This document shows, one piece after another, positions 1-6,314 of a DNA stretch of 11,922 bases. The notes below the pieces were generated by a model. It was not told where the DNA came from and ran no database searches. It worked only from the letters and a program-made list of their open reading frames with translations. Source of the DNA: an uncultured Nostocoides sp. (GTDB lineage Bacteria > Actinomycetota > Actinomycetes > Actinomycetales > Dermatophilaceae); the NCBI GenBank assembly GCA_936931335.1, contig CAKZIH010000158.1, positions 1 to 11,922 on the forward strand. The letters run 5' to 3'. Positions within the stretch are counted from its first letter, which is position 1. Every line of letters starts with the position of its first letter. A program made the position numbers and the translations under genes.

Positions 1-236
1 GCGTGCCCCGCGCGTACTTCGCCGGCCGGCTCGGCGAGGTGGTGGCCCGCATGACCGCCCTGGCCCCGCGCTCGGTCGCGCTGACCACGGCCGCGATCAA
101 TGCCGCCACCCTGGACCTGGACGCGGCGCTGGCGCGGGAGGAGAAGGGTCAGGGCGAACTCCTGCGCAGCAGCGACTTCATCGAGGGCGTCTCGGCCTTC
201 TGGGCCAAGCGCGCACCGGAGTTCACCGGCCGCTGA
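1..236 (+). CDS. Enoyl-CoA hydratase/isomerase family protein, 3' fragment
   Basis: This is the last ~78 codons of a gene that begins before the window; the frame is open from base 3 to the TGA at 234-236. The visible tail (YFAGRLGEVVARMTALAPRSVALT..., then REEKGQGELLRSSDFIEGVSAFWAKRAPEFTGR-type ending) matches the C-terminal helices of crotonase-fold enoyl-CoA hydratases. These carry the E-x-x-x-Q/G...S-D-F-x-E-G-x-x-A-F segment in which the helix ends with a KR-P-F/x-F-x-G-R motif. Crotonases hydrate or isomerise acyl-CoA thioesters, often in fatty-acid or aromatic-acid breakdown. The catalytic glutamates and oxyanion hole lie upstream and cannot be checked, so the exact reaction is unknown. 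The gene runs convergently toward the transglutaminase-like gene, with 48 bases between the two stop codons. A GTG at base 3 is almost certainly an internal Val codon and not a start. Confidence 0.8.
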   Translation, partial: VPRAYFAGRLGEVVARMTALAPRSVALTTAAINAATLDLDAALAREEKGQGELLRSSDFIEGVSAFWAKRAPEFTGR

Positions 237-269
237 AACGCCTCACCCGCGGGGCCTGACCGGTGCGGG

Positions 270-293
270 GGGTCGCGACCCGCCTCAGGCGGG
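270..293. terminator. Convergent-gene hairpin pair overlapping a stop codon
   Basis: The gap between the hydratase fragment and the transglutaminase-like gene contains the perfect palindrome GGGTCGCGACCC (270-281). Overlapping it is a CCCGCC/GGCGGG stem with a three-base TCA loop (279-293). That loop, read on the minus strand, is the TGA stop of the transglutaminase-like gene. The two structures share bases 279-281, so only one can form fully at a time. There is no T-run, so intrinsic termination is an inference from position and GC-rich stems alone. Confidence 0.4.
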
Positions 294-1109
294 GGTAGCC
301 AGGTGCTCCTGGGCGGTGACCGTCATCAGCTGCATCCAGGGGGCGCCCCAGGTGGTCACCATCGCCACGTCGGCGGCATCCCGACCGACGGCGACCCGCA
401 CCCGGCCCTTGCGACGTCGGTTGTGCCGCGGGTCGAAGACCCACCAGCTGTCGCCGAGGTAGACCTCGACCCAGGCGTGGAAATCCATGGGCACCGGATT
501 CGGCGTGACATCCATATCCGGCAGATAGCCATAGACATAGCGCGCCGGGATGTTGAGGGCCCGGCACATGGTGATCATCAGGTGGGTGAAGTCCCGGCAT
601 ACGCCCCGGCCGGCGGCGAAGGCATCGGCGGCGGTGGTCGTCGGGGTGGAGGACCCGGTGACATAGGTCAGGTGGTTCCAGGTCCAGTCCATGATCGCCT
701 CGACGCGGCCATACCCGGGAGTCATCGAGCCGAACTTCTTCCAGGCGTTGTTGCCGATGACATCGGGCAGCACGAAGCGGCTCGGCAGCGTGTAGTGCAG
801 GACCTCCGACGGCAGGTCGACCGGGAGCACCTCGGGGACCTCGGGGTCATAGGCGTCCTCGGCGTCCGGCACCTCCACCAGCGCGCTATAGGTGTAGGTG
901 GACACCCCCTGGGGGATGATCAGCCGGCGGCAGTGGTTGCCGTGGGAATCGACATACGGGGTGCTCTGCGGCTCGGGGGTCTCTACCCACGATTCTTCGA
1001 GCACGTCGACGGCTTCGCTGGGCCGCGGCTCGACCATGAAGACGGCCGCCGTCGGCAGCGTCGACGAATACCGAAAGTGGCAGCCGATATCGAGCAGCCG
1101 TGTTGCCAT
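285..1109 (-). CDS. Transglutaminase-like (papain-fold) family protein
   Basis: A 274-residue protein of the transglutaminase-like superfamily, bacterial type. The N-terminal ~110 residues form the beta-rich domain that usually precedes the core. The core then shows a Cys-His-Asp triad in the expected contexts: Cys171 in GVCRDFTHL, His211 in DFHAWVEVYL and Asp226 in FDPRHN. Bacterial members act as cysteine peptidases or amidases, but substrates are mostly unknown. I see no signal peptide or membrane segment, so it is probably cytoplasmic. The ATG at 1107-1109 is preceded by AAGGAG (minus strand, 1116-1121) at six-base spacing, which fixes the start. Neighbours are unrelated and the gene is transcribed alone, divergent from the methyltransferase. 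Tyr codons are mostly TAT (9 of 12 by hand count), unusual for such GC-rich DNA. Confidence 0.88.
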   Translation of the reverse strand: MATRLLDIGCHFRYSSTLPTAAVFMVEPRPSEAVDVLEESWVETPEPQSTPYVDSHGNHCRRLIIPQGVSTYTYSALVEVPDAEDAYDPEVPEVLPVDLPSEVLHYTLPSRFVLPDVIGNNAWKKFGSMTPGYGRVEAIMDWTWNHLTYVTGSSTPTTTAADAFAAGRGVCRDFTHLMITMCRALNIPARYVYGYLPDMDVTPNPVPMDFHAWVEVYLGDSWWVFDPRHNRRRKGRVRVAVGRDAADVAMVTTWGAPWMQLMTVTAQEHLATPA

Positions 1110-1115
1110 GCATTT

Positions 1116-1144
1116 CTCCTTAGCGCTCTGCGCGGATCACCTTA
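1116..1144 (-). promoter_or_regulatory. Possible -10 box and RBS of the transglutaminase-like gene
   Basis: On the minus strand TAAGGT (1139-1144) fits the TANNNT pattern of an actinobacterial -10 box. It would place transcription start near 1132, about 22 bases before the ATG. An AAGGAG Shine-Dalgarno follows at 1116-1121. I could not find a convincing -35 at normal spacing, so the promoter half is tentative while the ribosome binding site is good. Confidence 0.4.
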
Positions 1145-1210
1145 TGTCGCTCGAGCCAGGCTGTGCCGTCCGGTCCGTGCCGGCCTCACATTCTGGCCCT
1201 GCGCAGCGAC

Positions 1211-1238
1211 GATTGGGTATGTCCACCTTGGCCCAATC
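1211..1238. promoter_or_regulatory. Inverted repeat upstream of the methyltransferase
   Basis: GATTGGG (1211-1217) and CCCAATC (1232-1238) form a perfect 7-bp inverted repeat with a 14-base spacer in the divergent intergenic region. The repeat ends just before TATGAC (1242-1247), which could act as a -10 box for a transcript beginning at the GTG at 1255. The position suggests an operator, but no known repressor site is recognised. If translation began at the ATG at 1219 the repeat would be partly coding. Confidence 0.35.
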
Positions 1239-1242
1239 AGGT

Positions 1243-1764
1243 ATGACAGTGTCCGTGGCCCCTTCCGTATTCCGCGTGCTGCCCTCCCCGGTCGGTCCGC
1301 TGACCGCCGTGGCCGGCGACGGGGCGCTCACCGGCCTCTATTTCGAGCGGCACCGCGGCCGGGACGGTATCCCGGATCGCCAGGCGCAGCCGGGGGATGA
1401 CCCGCTTCTCGCCCGACTCGAGGCGCAGTTGGCGGAGTATTTCGCCGGGCGGCGCCGGGAGTTCGACCTGCCGCTCGCGCCGGCCGGGGACGCCTTCGCC
1501 CAGGACGTATGGTGTGCCCTCCGCGCGATTCCCTATGGCCACACCCGCACCTATGGCGAGCTCGCCCGCGAGTTGGGTCGCCCGGGTGCGGCGCAGGCGG
1601 TGGGCGCGGCCAATGGGGCCAACCCGATCAGCATCGTGGTGCCCTGCCACCGGGTGGTCGGCGCGAACGGCGCACTCACCGGCTATGCGGGGGGACTGGA
1701 CCGCAAGCGCTTCCTGCTGGAGCTGGAGCGTCCCGCCGCGGAGCAGGACGGCCGACTCTTCTGA
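1243..1764 (+). CDS. ogt: Methylated-DNA--[protein]-cysteine S-methyltransferase
   Basis: A 173-residue suicide DNA-repair protein that moves the methyl group from O6-methylguanine to its own cysteine. The N-terminal RNase H-like domain (residues ~9-85) leads into the DNA-binding domain with PYGHTRTYGELA, the helix-turn-helix and the active site PCHRV (Cys135), followed by GYAGGLDRK and LLELE. Length matches the usual 165-180. At the position of the arginine finger, where most members read AARAVG, this protein reads AAQAVG (Gln118, codon CAG at 1594-1596). The start is uncertain: ATG 1219 (182 aa), ATG 1243, GTG 1249 and GTG 1255 are all in frame, and none has a strong Shine-Dalgarno. The family homology begins at FRVLPSPVGPL, so 1243 or 1255 fits best. 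The gene is transcribed alone and ends at a large palindrome. All five Tyr codons are TAT. Confidence 0.9.
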   Translation: MTVSVAPSVFRVLPSPVGPLTAVAGDGALTGLYFERHRGRDGIPDRQAQPGDDPLLARLEAQLAEYFAGRRREFDLPLAPAGDAFAQDVWCALRAIPYGHTRTYGELARELGRPGAAQAVGAANGANPISIVVPCHRVVGANGALTGYAGGLDRKRFLLELERPAAEQDGRLF

Positions 1765-1784
1765 TCGGCCACCGGCCGCGGCCC

Positions 1785-1830
1785 ATCGATGAGCAATACC
1801 GTCGCCGGGGCGACGGTCTTGCTCATCGAT
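1785..1830. terminator. 46-bp near-perfect palindrome between convergent genes
   Basis: Two 22-base arms (1785-1806 and 1809-1830) are separated by GG and differ from perfect complementarity at one position (T1797 opposite C1818). The arms start and end with ATCGAT and meet at GTCGCC/GGCGAC. As RNA this would make a very stable hairpin with a four-base CGGG loop on either strand. It lies between the stops of the methyltransferase (1764) and the GH4 gene (1861), so a bidirectional terminator is the simplest reading. There is no T-run on either side, which is common in actinomycetes. Confidence 0.6.
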
Positions 1831-1860
1831 AACGCGCGGTGGGGAGCCGGCGAGCCGACC

Positions 1861-3204
1861 TCAACGTCCCGCGAAGACCGCATCCACCTCCGGGATGGCC
1901 GCCCGGTATGCGGTGAGCACCCCCCGCGCGATCTCCACCGAGTCGATCAGCGGGTGGGTGGCAAAGGCGCGCACCGCGAGCTGGGGATCCCCGGTCAGCG
2001 CCGCCGCCAGCAGATCCCGCTCCACGCCCTTGACCTGGTGCACCAGCCCGCCGGCCGCGAGCGGCAGCGGGGAGGTGGGCAGGGGGGCGATGCCGCTGCC
2101 GTCCACGGCACACGGCAATTCCACGACCGCATCGGCCGGCAGCCCGAGGCGATCCCCGGCGCGGACATTGAGGATCAGGCGGGCCGGTTCGTCGCGGGCC
2201 AGGGCGGCCATCAGGGCGAGCGCGACCCCCTCATACCCGCCGCTGACCAGGTCCTCCTCGTGCCGTTCATTGCCCTCGCCGCGCGCGCTCGCCATATAGC
2301 TCGAATTGCGTTGCGCCAGAGCGCCTTCCCAGATCTGCAGGGCGTCGTCCGGGCGGGCCAGCAGCTCGTGGAAACAGCTGCCCTGCTGGCCGGCGAGGTA
2401 CTCCCCGCGGGTCGCATACCCCGGCGCCGCCTGCTCGGCCACCGCCTCGCGGGCGGAGTAGTAATAGTGCAGATATTCATTCGGGATCGCCCGCAGCGTG
2501 CGCAGCCAATCGGCACCGAAGATCTGAGTCTCCTCCAAGGGCGCGAGCGCCGCGTCGTCCGCGAGCAGTTCGGGCAGCAGATCGGTCTCGCCGTCGCGCA
2601 GCCCCTGCAGCCAGCCCAGATGGTTGAGCCCGGCATAGTCGATCTCCAACTCATCTAGCGGCCGCCCCAGCGCCCGCGCGCCCCGGCGCGCCAGAGCCAG
2701 CGGCGAATCGCAGATCCCGACCACCCGGTCGCCGAGGATCCCGGCCATCGCCTCGGTCACCAGCCCGGCCGGGTTGGTGAAGTTGATCAGCCAAGCCGCA
2801 TTGCTCTCCCGCTGCACCGCGCCGGCCAGCTCGAGTGCCGCCGGGATGGTCCGCAGCCCGTATGCCAGCCCGCCCGCCCCGACGGTCTCCTGCCCGAGCA
2901 GGCCATGGGCGATCGCCACCCGTTCATCGGCCACCCGTCCGGCCAATCCACCGATCCGCATGGCGGAGAAGACGAAATCGGCGCCGGCCACCGCCTCGTC
3001 AACGCAGGCGGCGACCCGGACGGCGGGGGAATCGGCATACCGGGAGCCCTGCTGGGCCAGCACGGCATCGATCGCCTGCACCCGGTCGGGATCGGTGTCG
3101 TGCAAGACCACTTCGGTGACCCGGCCGCCGCTGGTGTCCTGCGCCAGCGCCCGATAGACCAGGGGAACCCGGAACCCGCCACCGCCGATGATCGCCAATC
3201 GCAC
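1861..3204 (-). CDS. Family 4 glycoside hydrolase, 6-phospho-beta-glucosidase-like
   Basis: A 447-residue GH4 enzyme, cytoplasmic by absence of a signal. GH4 enzymes hydrolyse glycosides by an unusual oxidation-elimination route using NAD+ and a divalent metal. The N-terminal Rossmann fold opens with IIGGGGFRVP (residues 5-14), followed by GQETVGAGG (104-112) and LINFTNPAG (139-147). The metal ligands fit Cys165 in GICDSP and His195 in GLNHLGW. Tyr residues in the EYLHYYY segment (243-249) are where 6-phospho-beta-glucosidases keep the catalytic base. That resemblance suggests a 6-phospho-beta-glycoside substrate, though GH4 also contains alpha-galactosidases and glucuronidases. The start is GTG 3204, with MRLAIIGGGG directly at the fold; there is little Shine-Dalgarno, and a GATAGT box 7 bases upstream hints at a leaderless mRNA. 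Divergent from the sugar kinase and beside a sugar importer, it probably acts on imported sugar. Confidence 0.88.
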   Translation of the reverse strand: MRLAIIGGGGFRVPLVYRALAQDTSGGRVTEVVLHDTDPDRVQAIDAVLAQQGSRYADSPAVRVAACVDEAVAGADFVFSAMRIGGLAGRVADERVAIAHGLLGQETVGAGGLAYGLRTIPAALELAGAVQRESNAAWLINFTNPAGLVTEAMAGILGDRVVGICDSPLALARRGARALGRPLDELEIDYAGLNHLGWLQGLRDGETDLLPELLADDAALAPLEETQIFGADWLRTLRAIPNEYLHYYYSAREAVAEQAAPGYATRGEYLAGQQGSCFHELLARPDDALQIWEGALAQRNSSYMASARGEGNERHEEDLVSGGYEGVALALMAALARDEPARLILNVRAGDRLGLPADAVVELPCAVDGSGIAPLPTSPLPLAAGGLVHQVKGVERDLLAAALTGDPQLAVRAFATHPLIDSVEIARGVLTAYRAAIPEVDAVFAGR

Positions 3205-3224
3205 CCGTCTACTATCCCGGATCG

Positions 3225-3269
3225 GGCGCGTCGGCTTTGAGCCGGGCGCCCCGGCGCGTCAGGCTTGAG
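3225..3269. repeat. Direct repeat in the GH4/kinase divergent promoter region
   Basis: GGCGCGTC-GGCTTTGAG (3225-3241) and GGCGCGTC-AGGCTTGAG (3253-3269) are near copies offset by 28 bases. They match at all positions except an inserted A in the second copy and one fewer T in its T-run. They fill most of the short region between the two divergent starts (3204 and 3296), a place where a regulator controlling both genes would bind. No known operator consensus is recognised, and no regulator gene is encoded in the window. Confidence 0.45.
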
Positions 3270-3295
3270 TGTCGTCCCCCATAGAGAGGTATGTC

Positions 3296-4405
3296 GTGCC
3301 CACCCCCCGTTTCGATCCGCTGGCGGCCCGCCGCAGCGCGGATGCCCCCGAATTCGATGTCTTCGTCAGCGGCATGGTCTTCCTCGACATCATCTTCACC
3401 GGCCTGGCCCGCCAGCCAGCGGCGGGCACCGAGGAATGGGCGCAGGGGATGGCCTCCTGCCCGGGTGGGATCGCCAATCTCGCCATCGCCGCCGGCCGGC
3501 TCGGCCTGCGCACGACCTTGGCCGCGGCCTTCAGCGATGACGACTATGGCGATTTCTGCTGGCGCACCATGGCCGAAGGGGAGCGCATCGACCTGAGCGG
3601 ATCGCGGCGCTTCGCCGACTGGCACAGTCCGGTCACCGTCTCGATGTCGGTGGACCGGGACCGCTCGATGATCACCCACGGCCACCCGGCGCCGCTGACC
3701 CCGGACGAGCTGATCGGCACGCCGCCGCCGAGCGCGGCCGTGATGGTGGACCTGGCCGACGGGGAGGGCGGGGAATTGCCGGACTGGGTGCGGCGCGCTC
3801 GGGCCGGCGGAGCGCAGGTCTTCGCGGATGTGGGCTGGGACCCGGCCGAACGCTGGGACCCGCAGGTGCTGGCGCGGCTGACGACCTGCGATGCCTTCGT
3901 GCCGAATGCCGTGGAGGCGATGGCCTATACCGGCACCCGCACGCCGCAGGAAGCCCTCTACGAGCTCGCGGACCGGGTGCCGCTTGCGGTGGTCACCAAT
4001 GGCTCCGGCGGCGCGGCCGGGATCGATGCGCGCACCGGGGAGGAGGCCGCGGTCCCGGCACTGCGCGTGGACGCCCTCGACCCGACCGGGGCGGGCGATG
4101 TCTTCGGGGCGGCGCTGACCCTGGGCACCCTCGCCGGATGGCCGCTGCTCGACCGCCTCAACTTCGCCTCACTCTGTTCGGCCTTGGCGATCCAGCAGTT
4201 CGGTGGCTCGCTGGCCGCCCCTGGCTGGGGTGATATCGCCGACTGGTGGCGCTGTGCGCGGGGGCGCGAGGGGACGGCATACGAGCAATCGGTGCGGCGC
4301 CGGTTTGCCTTCCTGGACGCCATCGTGCCGGAGGTGCCGGACACCGAATGCCGCCGCGCCACGGCGACCATCGCCCGGCGCGCCGACATCGAGGGACTCG
4401 ACTAG
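3296..4405 (+). CDS. PfkB-family carbohydrate kinase
   Basis: A 369-residue sugar kinase of the ribokinase/PfkB family, which transfers ATP phosphate to a sugar hydroxyl in the cytoplasm. Visible hallmarks, numbered from this start, are the first PfkB signature region CPGGIANLAIAAGRLG (around residue 57), NAVE (204-207, the metal-linked NxxE motif) and the second signature DPTGAGDVFG (262-271) with catalytic base Asp268. The length is somewhat above the usual 300-340, with extra sequence at the N-terminus and after residue 310. The start chosen is GTG 3296, because AGAGAGG (3283-3289) lies six bases before it; an in-frame GTG at 3269 would add nine residues but sits inside a direct repeat. 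The kinase is divergent from GH4 and convergent with the importer operon, so it may phosphorylate the imported sugar or the product of GH4. Sugar specificity cannot be read. Confidence 0.85.
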   Translation: MPTPRFDPLAARRSADAPEFDVFVSGMVFLDIIFTGLARQPAAGTEEWAQGMASCPGGIANLAIAAGRLGLRTTLAAAFSDDDYGDFCWRTMAEGERIDLSGSRRFADWHSPVTVSMSVDRDRSMITHGHPAPLTPDELIGTPPPSAAVMVDLADGEGGELPDWVRRARAGGAQVFADVGWDPAERWDPQVLARLTTCDAFVPNAVEAMAYTGTRTPQEALYELADRVPLAVVTNGSGGAAGIDARTGEEAAVPALRVDALDPTGAGDVFGAALTLGTLAGWPLLDRLNFASLCSALAIQQFGGSLAAPGWGDIADWWRCARGREGTAYEQSVRRRFAFLDAIVPEVPDTECRRATATIARRADIEGLD

Positions 4406-4434
4406 GCCGCCTGACGATTTCGGCCGCCGCCGAG

Positions 4435-4473
4435 GCCGTATGCGGTGCACCCGCCGGGCGCACCCCATACGGC
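4435..4473. terminator. Hairpin between kinase and ABC permease genes
   Basis: The arms 4435-4452 and 4456-4473 (GCCGTATG...GGTGC against GCACC...CATACGGC) pair over 18 positions with two mismatches around a GCC loop. The structure sits in the 75-base convergent gap, 29 bases after the kinase stop and 7 bases after the permease stop on the other strand. It can therefore serve both genes. There is no T-run. Its arms are unrelated in sequence to the palindrome at 1785-1830, so these are not copies of one repeat. Confidence 0.55.
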
Positions 4474-4480
4474 AAGGTGG

Positions 4481-5332
4481 TCAGTCGCCGCCCATACCCG
4501 TGCGCTCGACGCCTTCAACGATCCAGCGCTGCAGGAAGAGGAACATCAGCAGCAGCGGCGCGATGGCGACCAGAGCCGCGGCGAAGAGGTGCGCCAGGTC
4601 GACCGATTGCGCGGTCAAGAAGGTAGAGAGGGCGATCTGCACCGTCCAGGTCGTCTGATCGCGCCCGATCACCAGCGGCCAGAGGAAGGCGTTCCAGGAG
4701 CCGATGAAGGTGATCGTGCCGATGGCCGCGGCGAAGCCGAAGGAGTTGGGCACCACGATGCGCCAGAACGTGCCCCAGTAGCCCAGGCCGTCGATGAACG
4801 CCGCTTCCTCGATCTCCTTGGGGAAGCTCAGGAAGAACTGCCGGAAGAGGAAGGTTGCCAGGGCTTGGAAGAGCCCGGGGATGATCAGACCGCGCAGGGT
4901 GGAGATCCACCCGAGTGAGGAGACCAGCACGAAGCTCGGGACGAAGGTCACCGCCGCAGGGATCAGCAGGGTGGCGGTGATCAGATAGAAGACGGCGTTG
5001 GACCAGCGGTAGGGGATCCGGGCCAGTCCATAACCGGCCAGGCCGGAGATCACCAGGACCCCAAGGGTCTGCACCACCGAGATCGCCACCGAGTTCAGCA
5101 GGCTGCGCGCCAGCGGCAACGCCGGATCGTTGAAGATCGCGGTGAAATTGCCCCACTGCCAGTCCGCCGGCAGCCAGTGCCATTCGGGGGAGCCGAGCTC
5201 GTCCTCGGTCATCAGCGCATTGCGCACCAGCAGGAAGAACGGCATCAGGAAGAGGGCTGAGGCGAGCAGCAGCGCGGAGTAACGCAGCACCGATCCGGCT
5301 CGGGCCCGCGGCGAGTTGTTGACGACGGCCAT
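4481..5332 (-). CDS. ABC carbohydrate importer permease, MalG-like
   Basis: A 283-residue inner-membrane permease of the CUT1 (carbohydrate uptake) ABC family. Hydrophobic segments appear near residues 16-38, 78-104, 112-138, 148-168, 198-220 and 247-268, giving the six helices usual for MalG. The cytoplasmic coupling loop has the EAA motif with EAAFIDG at 176-182 and the closing VVP at 193-195, which docks on the ATPase. The ATG at 5330-5332 follows AGGAGG (5341-5346) at eight bases, inside the end of the upstream permease gene. The genes are separated by three bases, so they are translated together. This is the last gene of the operon. No ATPase follows; CUT1 systems of actinomycetes often share a MsmK/MalK-type ATPase encoded elsewhere. 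Confidence 0.92.
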   Translation of the reverse strand: MAVVNNSPRARAGSVLRYSALLLASALFLMPFFLLVRNALMTEDELGSPEWHWLPADWQWGNFTAIFNDPALPLARSLLNSVAISVVQTLGVLVISGLAGYGLARIPYRWSNAVFYLITATLLIPAAVTFVPSFVLVSSLGWISTLRGLIIPGLFQALATFLFRQFFLSFPKEIEEAAFIDGLGYWGTFWRIVVPNSFGFAAAIGTITFIGSWNAFLWPLVIGRDQTTWTVQIALSTFLTAQSVDLAHLFAAALVAIAPLLLMFLFLQRWIVEGVERTGMGGD

Positions 5333-5335
5333 CGC

Positions 5336-6313
5336 TCAGTCCTCCTGACGCAATCCGAAGAACCGGTTGAAGACCAGCGCCACCAGCGCGATGACCAGCG
5401 TCAAGATGACCGCGCCGGCGCTGCCGTGCCCGAAGTCCTGACCCTGCCCGAGGGCGATGTAGTAGAGGTAGACGAGCGGGGGACGGGCATACGGCGGGTA
5501 CTGACCGAAGGTGGACAGGATGTTGTAGAACTCGTCGAACGCCTGGAAGGCGTTGATGAGCAACAGCAGCAGGACCGCCGCGGACGTCGGGCGCAGTTGC
5601 GGCAGGGTCAGATAGCGGAACGCCTGCCAGGACGAGGCGCCGTCGATGGCGGCCGCCTCATACAGGCTCGTCGGGATCCGTTGCAGCGCAGCGAGGAACA
5701 GGATCATGTAGAAGCCGACCTGCAGCCAGAGCCGAGCGCTGACGATCACCAGCCAGTACCACGGGGGCTTGGTGACCGACAGATAGGGAATCGGGTCGTG
5801 CCCGAAGAGGCCGATGAAGGCATTGGCGGCCCCGGAGCTGACTCCGGAGAAGATCGACATCTTCCAGATCAGGGCGGCAACGACATACGAGCAGGCCGTG
5901 GGTAGGAAGAAGATGGAGCGGAAAAACGTCTGCATGACCCGGGTGCGCGCGACCAGCACCGCGGTGAGCAACGACAGGGCGAAGGTCGTCGGCACGATGA
6001 ATGCCGCGAACACGATGAAGGTGCCCAAGCTGGAGCGGAAGGACGCGTCCTTGAGCATGTCGACGTAGTTGCCGAAGCCGACCGTCTTGGTCGGGGTGAC
6101 GGTGTTGTACGCGTCGAAGAAGGAGAGGTAGACGCTCCACAGGATCGGGATGTAGATGAAGACGATCAGGCCGAGCACGAAGGGCCCGACGAATACCCAG
6201 AACCACAGGTTGGCGTTGTGTCGCCCGCGCAGGCGGGCGCCCGCGGTGGCCCGGGCCGCTGCCGGAGCAACGGCCCGGGTGTCCCCGCCGGGGGTGAGGG
6301 GCTGGGCGGCCAC
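5336..6313 (-). CDS. ABC carbohydrate importer permease, MalF-like
   Basis: A 325-residue CUT1 permease pairing with the MalG-like protein. A 32-residue Ala/Arg-rich cytoplasmic tail precedes the first membrane helix (NLWFWVFVGPFVLGLIVF, from residue 35). Further hydrophobic segments lie near 97-122, 134-150, 186-208, 243-262 and 298-318. The EAA coupling loop reads EAAAIDG at 219-225 and ends at LPQL (237-240). The GTG start at 6311-6313 lies one base after the binding-protein stop, and the Shine-Dalgarno is poor, so translation probably depends on coupling to the upstream gene. Tyr is mostly TAC here (11 of 16 by hand count), unlike the flanking GH4 and transglutaminase-like genes. Confidence 0.92.
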   Translation of the reverse strand: MAAQPLTPGGDTRAVAPAAARATAGARLRGRHNANLWFWVFVGPFVLGLIVFIYIPILWSVYLSFFDAYNTVTPTKTVGFGNYVDMLKDASFRSSLGTFIVFAAFIVPTTFALSLLTAVLVARTRVMQTFFRSIFFLPTACSYVVAALIWKMSIFSGVSSGAANAFIGLFGHDPIPYLSVTKPPWYWLVIVSARLWLQVGFYMILFLAALQRIPTSLYEAAAIDGASSWQAFRYLTLPQLRPTSAAVLLLLLINAFQAFDEFYNILSTFGQYPPYARPPLVYLYYIALGQGQDFGHGSAGAVILTLVIALVALVFNRFFGLRQED

Positions 6314-6314
6314 G

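Noticed and set aside
303..1400. Long plus-strand open frame antisense to the transglutaminase-like gene
   Set aside because: It covers a gene with an intact catalytic triad and good RBS on the other strand; the product shows no family features and is Gly/Arg/His-rich, as expected of a GC-rich shadow.
1789..2658. Plus-strand open frame starting inside the large palindrome
   Set aside because: It runs antisense through the GH4 gene; its start codon exists only because of the palindrome and the product has no recognisable family.
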